Source: Acetivibrio cellulolyticus CD2
Lineage (GTDB): Bacteria > Bacillota > Clostridia > Acetivibrionales > Acetivibrionaceae
DNA length: 64,000 nucleotides
Direction of reading: 5' to 3'
Assembly: GCF_000179595.2 (NCBI RefSeq)
Contig: NZ_JH556653.1
Location: 1,922,059 to 1,986,058, forward strand
In this document: in pieces, positions 26,243-34,150 of the stretch
Layout of the letters: each line of letters opens with the position of its first letter
Position numbering within the stretch: position 1 is the stretch's first letter
Made by a program: the position numbers and the translations under genes
The notes under the pieces: generated by a model
Seen by the model: the letters and a program-made list of their open reading frames with translations, nothing else
What the model was told of the DNA's origin: nothing
The model's database searches: none

Positions 26243-26821
26243 TTATACATAAGTGTTGATTTTATTCTCATTATTATAGTCGAATTTAATTGATGCATAT
26301 TGGGATAAAAATACTTTTACCTGGCTGGGAGAATAGTTAATATTAATTTCTGGGGGTGTATAAGTACCATCTACACCATTATTAACACCTTCTGAATTCT
26401 TTTCAGGATCAAAATTAACATCCCCCTTAACAGTAATTTTCGGTCCAACTTTAGGGATAAAGTCAATATTGTATTCATGAATTGTATAAAAGTCCCTTTT
26501 CGAAAGCTCTGCAATCATATTAGCCCCATTTTCAATAGAAGCAAGAGCATTTCCATCGGACACTAGTTTGCCTATGTATGCAAGAGCCTTCTGGTTGCCT
26601 TTTTGTGCTGCTTCTTTTATAATATCTCTGTCATTCTTCAACCCAGCACTTGCAAAAGACTCATATTGGTCAATTTCAACCTGCGGCATTTCTATATCCA
26701 TATTTACTTTTGCCTGTTTTTGCCTAAGCTCCAACCGTGCATTTCGAGCTTCAATTTGGAGGTTGGACTGGCTTCTGTCCACACCAATTTTAGCATAAGT
26801 TTGAGTTATAATAAGGGCCAT
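26243..26821 (-). CDS. DUF6470 family protein (YviE-like)
   Basis: A protein of about 192 residues like Bacillus YviE, recognised by its start ([16 protein letters not shown]), the helical segment [14 protein letters not shown] and its place between flgL and fliW. The function is unknown. It has no signal peptide and no membrane segment. The ATG at 26821 is preferred to the GTG three codons upstream because GGTAGGTG lies 7 bases before it. A role in late flagellar assembly or regulation is inferred from conserved neighbourhood only. Confidence 0.85.
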   Translation of the reverse strand: MALIITQTYAKIGVDRSQSNLQIEARNARLELRQKQAKVNMDIEMPQVEIDQYESFASAGLKNDRDIIKEAAQKGNQKALAYIGKLVSDGNALASIENGANMIAELSKRDFYTIHEYNIDFIPKVGPKITVKGDVNFDPEKNSEGVNNGVDGTYTPPEININYSPSQVKVFLSQYASIKFDYNNENKINTYV

Positions 26822-26852
26822 TTTGGTCACCTACCCAAAACCTATTTTTTAC

Positions 26853-27761
26853 TTACTTTAGGAAGTCAACCAGCGAAGTTTGTATAATTTTGGCGCCTCC
26901 TGACAATGATGCTTTGTATACATTTTCTTCACTTTTTAGAAGCATAATGTTTTCAGCTTGGTCTACATCCTCATTTTCACTCATAAGCTTTGTAAAGTTA
27001 ATCTCATCATTATCCAGCCTGTTACTGGTCAGTTCAAGCCTGTTATATCTAGCACCAACACCCGCTCTAATCCTGAGCAGGTTATTAATATTATTATCAA
27101 GGTCTGTTATTGAATTACCTATCAACTCATGATTTCCTGAGTTAAGCGATGAAATATATTTATCAAAAGTCTGAACCAACTGACCTGTTGAACCTGTAGT
27201 TGCAACTCCTCCGGCATTAAAAAGGTCGCCACCCGTTACATTTATATTTATATTGTCACTGACACCAATCTCATAGATTATGGACTCAGTATTGTCAACA
27301 TCAATCGCAAAAGTTCCATCATCATTTATTAGTTTGGTATCTGTTTTAAAGCCTGAAAACACATACCTTCCTGCATAAGTTGAGTTTCCTACCTGGATTA
27401 GCTGATTTCTAAGCTGTGCTACTTCCTGCTCTATTTTCTGGGTATCATCTTTAGTTGCAGAACTACTGCTACCCTGTACAGCCAATTCTCTCGCCCTTTG
27501 AAGTATATCACCTACATTTGTAAGCGCCGATTCAGTTATTTCCAACCAGGACATAGCATCATTCACGTTCGTTTTGTGTTGTTTTATCTGTGATACATCA
27601 GTACGAAGCTTTAACGCTCTTGCTGCTACAACTGGATCATCAGATGGTACTGTTATCTTCTTACCCGTTGCCAGCTTCTCCTGATACTTGTCCATTCTAG
27701 TCAGATTGCTTCCTATATTGTTAATCATGTTATTTACTAGCATATTGTTGGTGATCCTCAT
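26853..27761 (-). CDS. flgL: Flagellar hook-filament junction protein FlgL (HAP3)
   Basis: A 302-residue FlgL. The N-terminus RITNNMLVNNMINNI and KYQEKLATGKKITVPSDDP are the flagellin-like D0/D1 helices with the FlgL-specific PSDDP motif, and the C-terminal helix ends SLVDFLK. It joins hook and filament, placed on top of FlgK. It is one of the late genes and lies 141 bases downstream of flgK; this gap holds a long nested hairpin. Length is normal for a clostridial FlgL. Confidence 0.95.
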   Translation of the reverse strand: MRITNNMLVNNMINNIGSNLTRMDKYQEKLATGKKITVPSDDPVVAARALKLRTDVSQIKQHKTNVNDAMSWLEITESALTNVGDILQRARELAVQGSSSSATKDDTQKIEQEVAQLRNQLIQVGNSTYAGRYVFSGFKTDTKLINDDGTFAIDVDNTESIIYEIGVSDNININVTGGDLFNAGGVATTGSTGQLVQTFDKYISSLNSGNHELIGNSITDLDNNINNLLRIRAGVGARYNRLELTSNRLDNDEINFTKLMSENEDVDQAENIMLLKSEENVYKASLSGGAKIIQTSLVDFLK

Positions 27762-27817
27762 ATTACCCCTCCATACATTGTACAGTAAGCCTATTCCTTA
27801 GGAATGCTGACAATATA

Positions 27818-27882
27818 ACTTCGGCTATAATTTCACTTCAGGCCTTATTTGACCCAAATAGGCCACGTGAAAAATCCGAAGT
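27818..27882 (-). other. Three-tier nested hairpin between flgK and flgL
   Basis: The 141-base gap holds three nested inverted repeats: an outer 7-bp arm (27818-27824 with 27876-27882), a middle 6-bp arm (27831-27836 with 27867-27872) and an inner ~9-bp arm with one bulge (27841-27850 with 27856-27864). No T run follows, so it is not a usual terminator. It may protect or process the mRNA and tune flgL relative to flgK. Confidence 0.6.
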
Positions 27883-27902
27883 AATATTTCAGCTATTCCT
27901 TA

Positions 27903-29510
27903 CTACATTCCTACCCTGTTAATAAGTATATCGTATATTTCTGCCATTGTATTAACCATTTGTGCAGCTGCGCTATATGCTTGCTGTTGTTTAACGAGAT
28001 TGGACATTTCTTCATCAATAGATACTCCGGAGTCAGACGATCTACGGTTTTCAATCTGTTCAACAATAGCTTCCTGATTTGAGGCAATTCTTATAGCCTG
28101 CTGTGAGTCTATTCCCAATGTAGTTACTATAGATTTCATGAAATCCTCAGGAGCTCCTTCTGAAAACATATGCGAATTAGTTCTCATTTCTATAAGTTTA
28201 TTTATGTTTACTATATTGCCTTCTTCGTCAAGATTATCAGAAGTAGCTATTTTATTGGAATCCTCTAATATATCCCTGCTAACCGCAAAGTTTTTAGCGG
28301 TTATATTTTTGTACCTGTCTACTACACCTGAAATTGTTGTCTTTCCATTAATAAAATCGGTACTGCTTAGAGCATTTTTACCTTCTCCAAGCATGGTAAA
28401 GAACCTTGTACCCAGGGATGATGCAGAGCCAAGACCATATCCGTCTGCATGTCCTAACCCATCTTCTCCCGCTTCTATTGTTCCACTAGTGTCGTTGTCA
28501 ATATATCCTTCATTAAATGCCATTGCAAAGGTTTGTACAAATTCATTCAACTTTTTTATATAAGTAGGTATTCCACTATACATCGGGCTTCCGTTATCTC
28601 CGTCATTTCCATCTCTTATGTCTATATACCCTTTTAGTTCTCCGCCCCTTATTGCGAGGTTGTTTCCATCTTCCCAGCCAACATCGTAAAGGTTCGGAAC
28701 ATCCTCTTCAGGGTTTAATTTTGTACCTCTTTGCTTAACAGCCAATTTACTGAGGTCAAAGTGGTCAATAAACGCTTTTCCGCTTATCGTTATTACAAGT
28801 CTTTTATCGTCCTTGCCGCTCGGAAGTTTTCCTGCTACCACTTCATTTGCTTCGATATTTACTAGTTTTGAAAGCTTATCTACAAGTACAGTCCTTTGAT
28901 CCCTTAGATCATTAGCAGTATTTCCATCCAGCTCGGCACTGTATATCTGCCTGTTCAACTGCTGAATCTGGGTACCAATGGAGTTAATTTCAGTTACTGC
29001 TGTTTCAATTCTATCGTTTACATCTATTTGCAATTCTTCAAAATGTGTTGCCAAACTATTAAAATACTTGGCTACAGTAACCCCACGTTCACTTACAAGG
29101 GTTCTAACTGCCTCACTAGATGGATCCTTGGCAAGTTCCTGAAGTGAACTAAAAAATTCATCCAATATCGTATTAAACCCGCTGTCTGAAGGCTCATTAA
29201 ACGTAACCTCCATATCGGCTAACATAGCCTCTTTTGCATTCCACTCTCCGTAGGATACATTTTCACTCCAGTACTTAAAGTCAAGGTATTCATCTCTAAC
29301 CCTCTCAATAGCTTTAACATCAGAACCTGTTCCAACCATACCTGTTCCGTCATATATCGCCATAGGTTTTGCCGCAGTCTGCACTGCTTGCTGCCTGGAA
29401 TACCCTGGAGTATTTACGTTATTAATATTGTTATTTATAACGTCAAGATTTCTCTGGGCTGTATAAAGTCCTCTAACTGCAACATTAAATCCAAAAAAGC
29501 TCTCTCTCAC
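27903..29510 (-). CDS. flgK: Flagellar hook-associated protein FlgK (HAP1), normal form
   Basis: A 535-residue FlgK. The start FFGFNVAVRGLYTAQRNLD and the motif INNVNTPGYSRQQ mark the family; the C-terminus has SNLVKQQQAYSAAAQMVN and EIYDILINRVGM. It is the first junction protein on the hook. Translation begins at a GTG with AGGTGAT about 6 bases upstream. The gene follows a second, longer flgK paralogue by 6 bases. Unlike that one it has no inserted domain. Confidence 0.95.
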   Translation of the reverse strand: MRESFFGFNVAVRGLYTAQRNLDVINNNINNVNTPGYSRQQAVQTAAKPMAIYDGTGMVGTGSDVKAIERVRDEYLDFKYWSENVSYGEWNAKEAMLADMEVTFNEPSDSGFNTILDEFFSSLQELAKDPSSEAVRTLVSERGVTVAKYFNSLATHFEELQIDVNDRIETAVTEINSIGTQIQQLNRQIYSAELDGNTANDLRDQRTVLVDKLSKLVNIEANEVVAGKLPSGKDDKRLVITISGKAFIDHFDLSKLAVKQRGTKLNPEEDVPNLYDVGWEDGNNLAIRGGELKGYIDIRDGNDGDNGSPMYSGIPTYIKKLNEFVQTFAMAFNEGYIDNDTSGTIEAGEDGLGHADGYGLGSASSLGTRFFTMLGEGKNALSSTDFINGKTTISGVVDRYKNITAKNFAVSRDILEDSNKIATSDNLDEEGNIVNINKLIEMRTNSHMFSEGAPEDFMKSIVTTLGIDSQQAIRIASNQEAIVEQIENRRSSDSGVSIDEEMSNLVKQQQAYSAAAQMVNTMAEIYDILINRVGM

Positions 29511-29516
29511 AGTTTA

Positions 29517-31586
29517 TCACCTACCCGCTAATCCCATTCTCGAAATTATTGTATCCAGCATTTCATCCACTATACTAATAGCCCTTGATGAGGCACTATA
29601 TGCAAACTTATACTTCATCATATTTGACATTTCTTCATCCATAGATACACCCATTATAGACTGCCTTTGGGAGTTAGCTGAATCCACCAGTTTCTGCTGA
29701 CTCTCAGTTATGCCCTCTGCCTCAGATCCGCCGTTTCCAACACTAAGAATTATAGACTGGTAATAGTCATCAGTACTCAATATACCTTTTAAATCCTGCA
29801 AGCAGTCAGTCCCTCTTATATTTGCAATTGCAAGCGCAATAGTATTATCTCCGCTTGCTCCACTTTCAGAAGCAACTATATTGTTTAAGCTCGAAAGATT
29901 ATCATTTAGCTTAATATTTCCCATACCTATAGGATAAGCCGAATTAATTGCTACAAAGAAGTCCTCCCCATTGGTTGGTGGATTCCCAAGAGTTTTACCA
30001 CTTGAATGCAGATAATTTACTTCCCTTGCCAAAATGTTAATAAGTGCATTCATTCTTTTTCTTAAATCCGGCATGATATTCAATGAATCCTTTACAACAC
30101 TTATACCCTCATTAACGTCACTATTTATATTATCGTTTATATTTGTCATCAGTTCTTCATAGTCTGCCGAATTTATATCATACAGTTTTCCCAAAGTACC
30201 ATCAGAAATTACGTTCCAGCCTATTGTCTCCCCTGCTGCACCAGTTGAATAATAACTTGTGTCTGTAACGACAGATGTTGTTATGCCCTTATTCTTCAAT
30301 GTAGTTGCATAGGCATCGGCACTTGATGTTGTTATAACTGACCCTGCTCCGGAATCTCCATCAATGCTTTCCCCCGAGAAAACAACAGCATATTTGTTAG
30401 CTCCTGATCTGAAATCAGTTATCCCATCCAACTCTGCTACAACATCTCCAAAATTATTTCCAGTATCAGCTGTAGATGTTAATGATGCCACAGCTGCTTG
30501 GAATGCTGTGGTATTACCGCCATAGTTTACATTGGAATTTACATTGCTTCCATAGGTTATTAGGCGAAGATTATAGTCTATACCTCTTCTCTTTAAATCC
30601 TCTATGTATTGAGCGATTGAACTCTGAACATTCGTAAGGTTTGTTGCACTTGAATCCGATACATCCACTACAAAGCTTATATCCGCCTTAGTATTGGGAC
30701 AACCGTTTTCTTCACTTCCAACAGCACCAAAAACTTGGCCTCTTGACTCCATTAAGCCCTTTAATATTCCGCTTCTTATAGGCACCTCAATATCCTTTCC
30801 AGCGAGCTTTGGTACAAAAAATAAGCCCGAGTTCTCATTTTCTTCCGCAACCAGATTTGTCTGAACTCCTTTTGAGACCAGAAAGTATCCTCCAAGTGTT
30901 ATATCAAGCTGTCCGTCCTGCATCTCAGTAACATCAACATTTGCGAGCTCAGATAACCTGTCTACAAGGGAATTTCTCTGATCCCGGTAATCATTTGCTG
31001 TATCCTCAGATATTTCAACTTTTAATATCTCAAGGTTTAATTTTGCTATTTGGCCGGTAATACTATTTACTTCATCTATCCTGACACTAAATTCAGAGTT
31101 AAGATCCTCCTGCAGCTTATCCAGCTGAGACCCTACATGGTTTACCTGTTCTACAAGAGCCTCTCCTCTTTGGGCTACCAGTGCTCTTACAGTCAAGCTA
31201 TCAGGCTCTTTTGACAGTTCCTGCCACGAATCCCAAAATTGGTTCATAACTTCTTGAAGTCCTGAATCCATGGGATCACCAAGAATGGATTGTATATCCT
31301 GAAAGGTCTTATCCCTTGTTTTCCAATAACCTAAAGTTGTACTTTCCCTCCTGTAAATACTGTCCAGAAATTGGTGCCTTATTTGCCTTATTTGTTCAAT
31401 GTCAGCACCCAGACCAAGCTGGTATGTATTTTCATTCTGCATAGGTCCTGAAGATATAATTGCCTGCTGTCTCACATAACCCGCTGTATTGACATTGGCA
31501 ATATTGTGCCCTGTTACACTCAGAGCACGTTCGTTTACAGTCATCCCCGATCTTGCTATTTCAAAACTGGCAAAGCCTACTGACAT
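29517..31586 (-). CDS. flgK: FlgK paralogue with an inserted von Willebrand factor A domain
   Basis: A 689-residue FlgK-like protein. The N-terminal ~290 residues (HNIANVNTAGYVRQQ, LNLEILKVEI) and C-terminal ~190 residues (MSNMMKYKFAYSASSRAIS) are those of FlgK. Between them, about 301-488 (bases 30123-30686), lies an extra domain starting ADISFVVDVSDSS. Asp308, Ser310 and Ser312 form the DXSXS part of a MIDAS metal site, and predicted alternating strands and helices (YNLRLITYGS, KYAVVFSGES) complete a von Willebrand A fold. The usual TDG loop is replaced by SGE, so metal binding may be altered. It should sit at the hook-filament junction and present an adhesive surface. SD GGAGG is well placed before the ATG. 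Confidence 0.88.
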   Translation of the reverse strand: MSVGFASFEIARSGMTVNERALSVTGHNIANVNTAGYVRQQAIISSGPMQNENTYQLGLGADIEQIRQIRHQFLDSIYRRESTTLGYWKTRDKTFQDIQSILGDPMDSGLQEVMNQFWDSWQELSKEPDSLTVRALVAQRGEALVEQVNHVGSQLDKLQEDLNSEFSVRIDEVNSITGQIAKLNLEILKVEISEDTANDYRDQRNSLVDRLSELANVDVTEMQDGQLDITLGGYFLVSKGVQTNLVAEENENSGLFFVPKLAGKDIEVPIRSGILKGLMESRGQVFGAVGSEENGCPNTKADISFVVDVSDSSATNLTNVQSSIAQYIEDLKRRGIDYNLRLITYGSNVNSNVNYGGNTTAFQAAVASLTSTADTGNNFGDVVAELDGITDFRSGANKYAVVFSGESIDGDSGAGSVITTSSADAYATTLKNKGITTSVVTDTSYYSTGAAGETIGWNVISDGTLGKLYDINSADYEELMTNINDNINSDVNEGISVVKDSLNIMPDLRKRMNALINILAREVNYLHSSGKTLGNPPTNGEDFFVAINSAYPIGMGNIKLNDNLSSLNNIVASESGASGDNTIALAIANIRGTDCLQDLKGILSTDDYYQSIILSVGNGGSEAEGITESQQKLVDSANSQRQSIMGVSMDEEMSNMMKYKFAYSASSRAISIVDEMLDTIISRMGLAGR

Positions 31587-31635
31587 ATTACCGCCTCCAG
31601 ATAAGGAAAACTAGAATACTGCGCACGTGTCAAAT

Positions 31636-32136
31636 TTATAGTTTTACGTCAAAATAACTTCTTTTCTTAGCTTCATTAGACATCCCTGTATTGCCATAAT
31701 TGTTATCTGCTGCTGGTGCACTTGATATAATATTTATTGAAAAATTTATATATTCGATTGAATTTTTAATAAGCTTTGAGTTTAACTCATTGTTCTCCTT
31801 AATTTCCTTTATCGTGTTTAGCAGGTTGGTTTTATAGGATTCAAGCCTGCGAGCCTGATTAGCATCTAGATGTTTAAGCAGTTCTGTAATTGTTATTTTC
31901 GAGGGATTTACGTTTACCTCAGCAGATAGATCATTTACAAGTTTTTCCCTCGAAGCCTCGAGTTTACCCATATTTAGAATAAGTGATTGCTCAAGTTTCG
32001 TAATATTGTCAAGTTCATTTACCTTGCCCTTTATAATAACATCAGTTTTATTTTGGGATATCTTCAAAAGATCCTCATAAATTCCAGCTTCATAGTCAAG
32101 TATATCCATCAACTCATTTATTTTCTGGCTGTTCAT
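31636..32136 (-). CDS. flgN: Flagellar export chaperone FlgN
   Basis: A 166-residue helical protein of the FlgN family (Bacillus YvyG). It begins with INELMDILDYEAGIYEDLL and continues with heptad-like helices (GKLEASREKLVNDL). FlgN binds the C-termini of FlgK and FlgL and hands them to the export gate. It lies between flgM and the flgK genes as expected. Identification rests on size, helical composition and position, and is good. The gap before it holds a two-tier hairpin. Confidence 0.87.
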   Translation of the reverse strand: MNSQKINELMDILDYEAGIYEDLLKISQNKTDVIIKGKVNELDNITKLEQSLILNMGKLEASREKLVNDLSAEVNVNPSKITITELLKHLDANQARRLESYKTNLLNTIKEIKENNELNSKLIKNSIEYINFSINIISSAPAADNNYGNTGMSNEAKKRSYFDVKL

Positions 32137-32165
32137 AAAATTTCCACCCCGGCTCTAATAAATTT

Positions 32166-32206
32166 TTTGCGGGAAAACATGGGATAAAACCATGTCAACC
32201 CGCAAA
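32166..32206 (-). other. Two-tier nested hairpin between flgM and flgN
   Basis: An 8-bp perfect outer arm (32166-32173 with 32199-32206, TTTGCGGG and its complement) encloses a 6-bp perfect inner arm (32177-32182 with 32190-32195). A T run does not follow in the leftward direction, so it is not a standard terminator. It resembles the nested hairpin between flgK and flgL in position and style. Confidence 0.6.
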
Positions 32207-32216
32207 TAATCAACGC

Positions 32217-32504
32217 CTAAACCTTCTTTTCCGTAACAGACTTCAGAATCTTATCAGCTATGTCTGTTTCTTTAACCTCGTACTGGCCTGCTTCGTATTT
32301 GTCTTTCAAGCTGTCTACTTTATCATTTCTTATGTCTGGTGTGTCCTTTAGTGCTTTCATTACCGTTTGGTAATCTTTAGCTACATTTGATATTGAGACA
32401 ATATCTTTTTTCGAGGCTACATTACTTGTTTTGTCAACTTTTCCTGCGCTCTTTTGTTTGTTGTAAACCCCAGAGACTTTTGGGATTTCCCCCCAAATCT
32501 TCAT
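32217..32504 (-). CDS. flgM: Anti-sigma-28 factor FlgM
   Basis: A protein of about 95 residues with the typical start MKIWGEIPKVSGVYNKQ, a middle segment KDIVSISNVAKDYQ and a helical C-terminus that would bind sigma-D. FlgM holds the flagellar sigma factor inactive until the hook is complete. The ATG at 32504 is preferred to the GTG three codons upstream, since GAGTGG lies about 5 bases before it and family members begin with MKI. A sigma-D-like promoter is seen upstream, so FlgM may be made under the factor it inhibits. Confidence 0.92.
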   Translation of the reverse strand: MKIWGEIPKVSGVYNKQKSAGKVDKTSNVASKKDIVSISNVAKDYQTVMKALKDTPDIRNDKVDSLKDKYEAGQYEVKETDIADKILKSVTEKKV

Positions 32505-32595
32505 ACCTACCACTCACTTTCAAAAAATTTTTATATATTAACACTTGCAGTATTAACTTTATCATTAGTTTTTCCAATTCTTACTCTCATTAATA

Positions 32596-32622
32596 ATATC
32601 GTCATCCCTAAAAATTAATTAA
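32596..32622 (-). promoter_or_regulatory. Possible sigma-D promoter before flgM
   Basis: On the minus strand TTAA (32619-32622) and GACGATAT (32596-32603) are 15 bases apart; the -10 matches 7 of 8 positions of GCCGATAT. It lies about 90 bases upstream of the flgM ATG, downstream of the terminator-like hairpin at 32701-32727. FlgM and the following late genes are sigma-D dependent in relatives. Confidence 0.5.
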
Positions 32623-32695
32623 CATTTTTTTAAATAAAATCTTAGATATATTTACCATATTTGAAAATAGGATATTTTTTTCTCAAATTCCCCAA

Positions 32696-32727
32696 TAAAA
32701 ATATCTATGACGTTGCGTCATAGATAT
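32696..32727 (-). terminator. Terminator after yvyF (perfect 12-bp palindrome)
   Basis: A perfect 12-bp inverted repeat (32701-32712 with 32716-32727) has a 3-base loop; leftward it runs straight into TTTTTATT. It would end the transcript from the comF-yvyF genes and insulate flgM. The GC content of the stem is low, so termination may be incomplete. Confidence 0.7.
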
Positions 32728-32799
32728 CTTATAACGTTGTTTAGACTTTATGCAACACAATTAAATATATTTCCCAAAATGTAATACAGCAGCCCACTA

Positions 32800-33225
32800 C
32801 TAGTCATTTTTGTTAAGGTATCTCATCCCATTTGTCCTTTTTGATGCCACTTCTTCAGTCTTGGGCATAGATTTATTCATTTGATCTGCTGTTGATTTTA
32901 TATCATTGGTAACCTCTTTTGAGCACTCATTACAAAACCGTCCTGTAGTTATGGACTTACCACATCTCTCGCACTCTAAAATCATATTACCTTCACTACC
33001 AACTATCTCCAAACGTCCTTCCTTAAGATACACTTTTATTTGCTGGACGCTAATCTCCAGCTCTTTTGACACATCAAACAGTGACGATCTCGGATGATCG
33101 TACAGGTACTCCTTTACCTTTTTAAAGTTTACCTCATCCAGCTGCTTGCAATCCTGACATATTGGAGCGCCACCAATATAATTGAATATTTTATTGCACC
33201 TTTTACAATTTCTTACATCCGGCAT
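32800..33225 (-). CDS. yvyF: YvyF-like flagellar operon protein with zinc ribbons
   Basis: A 141-residue protein of the YvyF/TIGR03826 family. Two Cys clusters, CKRCNKIF...CQDCKQ at the N-terminus and CERCGKSI...CNECSK near 85-105, probably bind zinc. Between them is a helix-turn-helix-like segment (SLFDVSKELEISVQQIKVYL). It lies between comF and flgM as in Bacillus. The function is unknown; a regulatory role for flagellar genes is likely from the HTH-like part. The ATG lies about 7 bases after AGGAGG. Confidence 0.88.
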   Translation of the reverse strand: MPDVRNCKRCNKIFNYIGGAPICQDCKQLDEVNFKKVKEYLYDHPRSSLFDVSKELEISVQQIKVYLKEGRLEIVGSEGNMILECERCGKSITTGRFCNECSKEVTNDIKSTADQMNKSMPKTEEVASKRTNGMRYLNKND

Positions 33226-33248
33226 AAAAATACCTCCTGGCCTTAATA

Positions 33249-33914
33249 TTAAAACTTTCTTCCTGTAGCTACAACAGCTGCTGTAATTTTACTGGCTCCG
33301 GCATTTTTCAAAACCTTACAGCACTCATTCAACGTTGTTCCAGTTGTCAGAATATCATCTAATATAAGTATAGATTTGCCATCTACTGCGTTCACATTAG
33401 TTACTCGAAAAGCATCTTTTACATTTTGCAATCTTTCGGATCGGTTTAGAAGACTCTGGCTGTCAGTATTTTTTGTCCTGACAAGTAAGCTTTTGCTTAC
33501 TTCAATCCCGAGTAATTTACCTAACTGTTTTGATATTAGATGTGACTGATTATATCCCCTTTTATGCTCCTTCTTACAGTGAAGTGGTACACTTATTATT
33601 ATATCAACTTTTTCCCATTCTGCCATTTCGCTTATTTTGTTATACAACATCTGCGCAAAAGTCCTGTGGTAAGAAGGCTTATTAAAGAACTTATACCTTA
33701 TCAGAGCTTCTTTTATAACGCCTGAATATTCACATATACATATAATATCGTCAAAATAGTTACTTGAATTAACAATCTTTAAATTGCCATTTTTCATGTA
33801 AGGAATCTTGGGACAACAATTCTCACAGATGTACATTTTAGCGCCACTACTCAATATCCTATTGCAAAATATGCATTTAGGAGGAAATATCAGATTAAGA
33901 ATCCGCTCAAACAC
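33249..33914 (-). CDS. comF: ComF family phosphoribosyltransferase-like protein
   Basis: A 221-residue ComF (ComFC-like) protein. The N-terminus has a zinc ribbon (CIFCNRIL...CENCC), and the C-terminal half is a phosphoribosyltransferase fold with the PRPP loop ILILDDILTTGTT. ComFC helps single-stranded DNA uptake and recombination in naturally transformable bacteria. The usual helicase partner comFA is missing; the gene upstream is recD2 instead, and the two are 236 bases apart. The start is GTG, with AGGGGTGA 8 bases before it. The gap 33915-34150 holds only a 9-bp inverted repeat with a long loop. Confidence 0.9.
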   Translation of the reverse strand: MFERILNLIFPPKCIFCNRILSSGAKMYICENCCPKIPYMKNGNLKIVNSSNYFDDIICICEYSGVIKEALIRYKFFNKPSYHRTFAQMLYNKISEMAEWEKVDIIISVPLHCKKEHKRGYNQSHLISKQLGKLLGIEVSKSLLVRTKNTDSQSLLNRSERLQNVKDAFRVTNVNAVDGKSILILDDILTTGTTLNECCKVLKNAGASKITAAVVATGRKF

Positions 33915-34150
33915 TAAACTTCACCCCTGGAGAGTACAATAAAAAATTTTGTATAAAACCTTTTTGAAAAATTAGACCTTGAAGCCTATCTTAAATGAAT
34001 TATGTTGTGTATGCCTCAACATAACTAAAGGAAATGTAAAATAACCAAATTAATGCATCTTTAATTATACATCTTTGGATAAATAATGTCAAATTTAAAA
34101 CAGGTCAAAAGTCCACTATTTCTAACAATCCAAAGACAAATTATATTTAA

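Noticed and set aside
34072-34136. A 9-bp inverted repeat (34072-34080 with 34128-34136) between recD2 and comF
   Set aside because: The loop is 47 bases and no T run follows; not enough for a terminator or a binding site.
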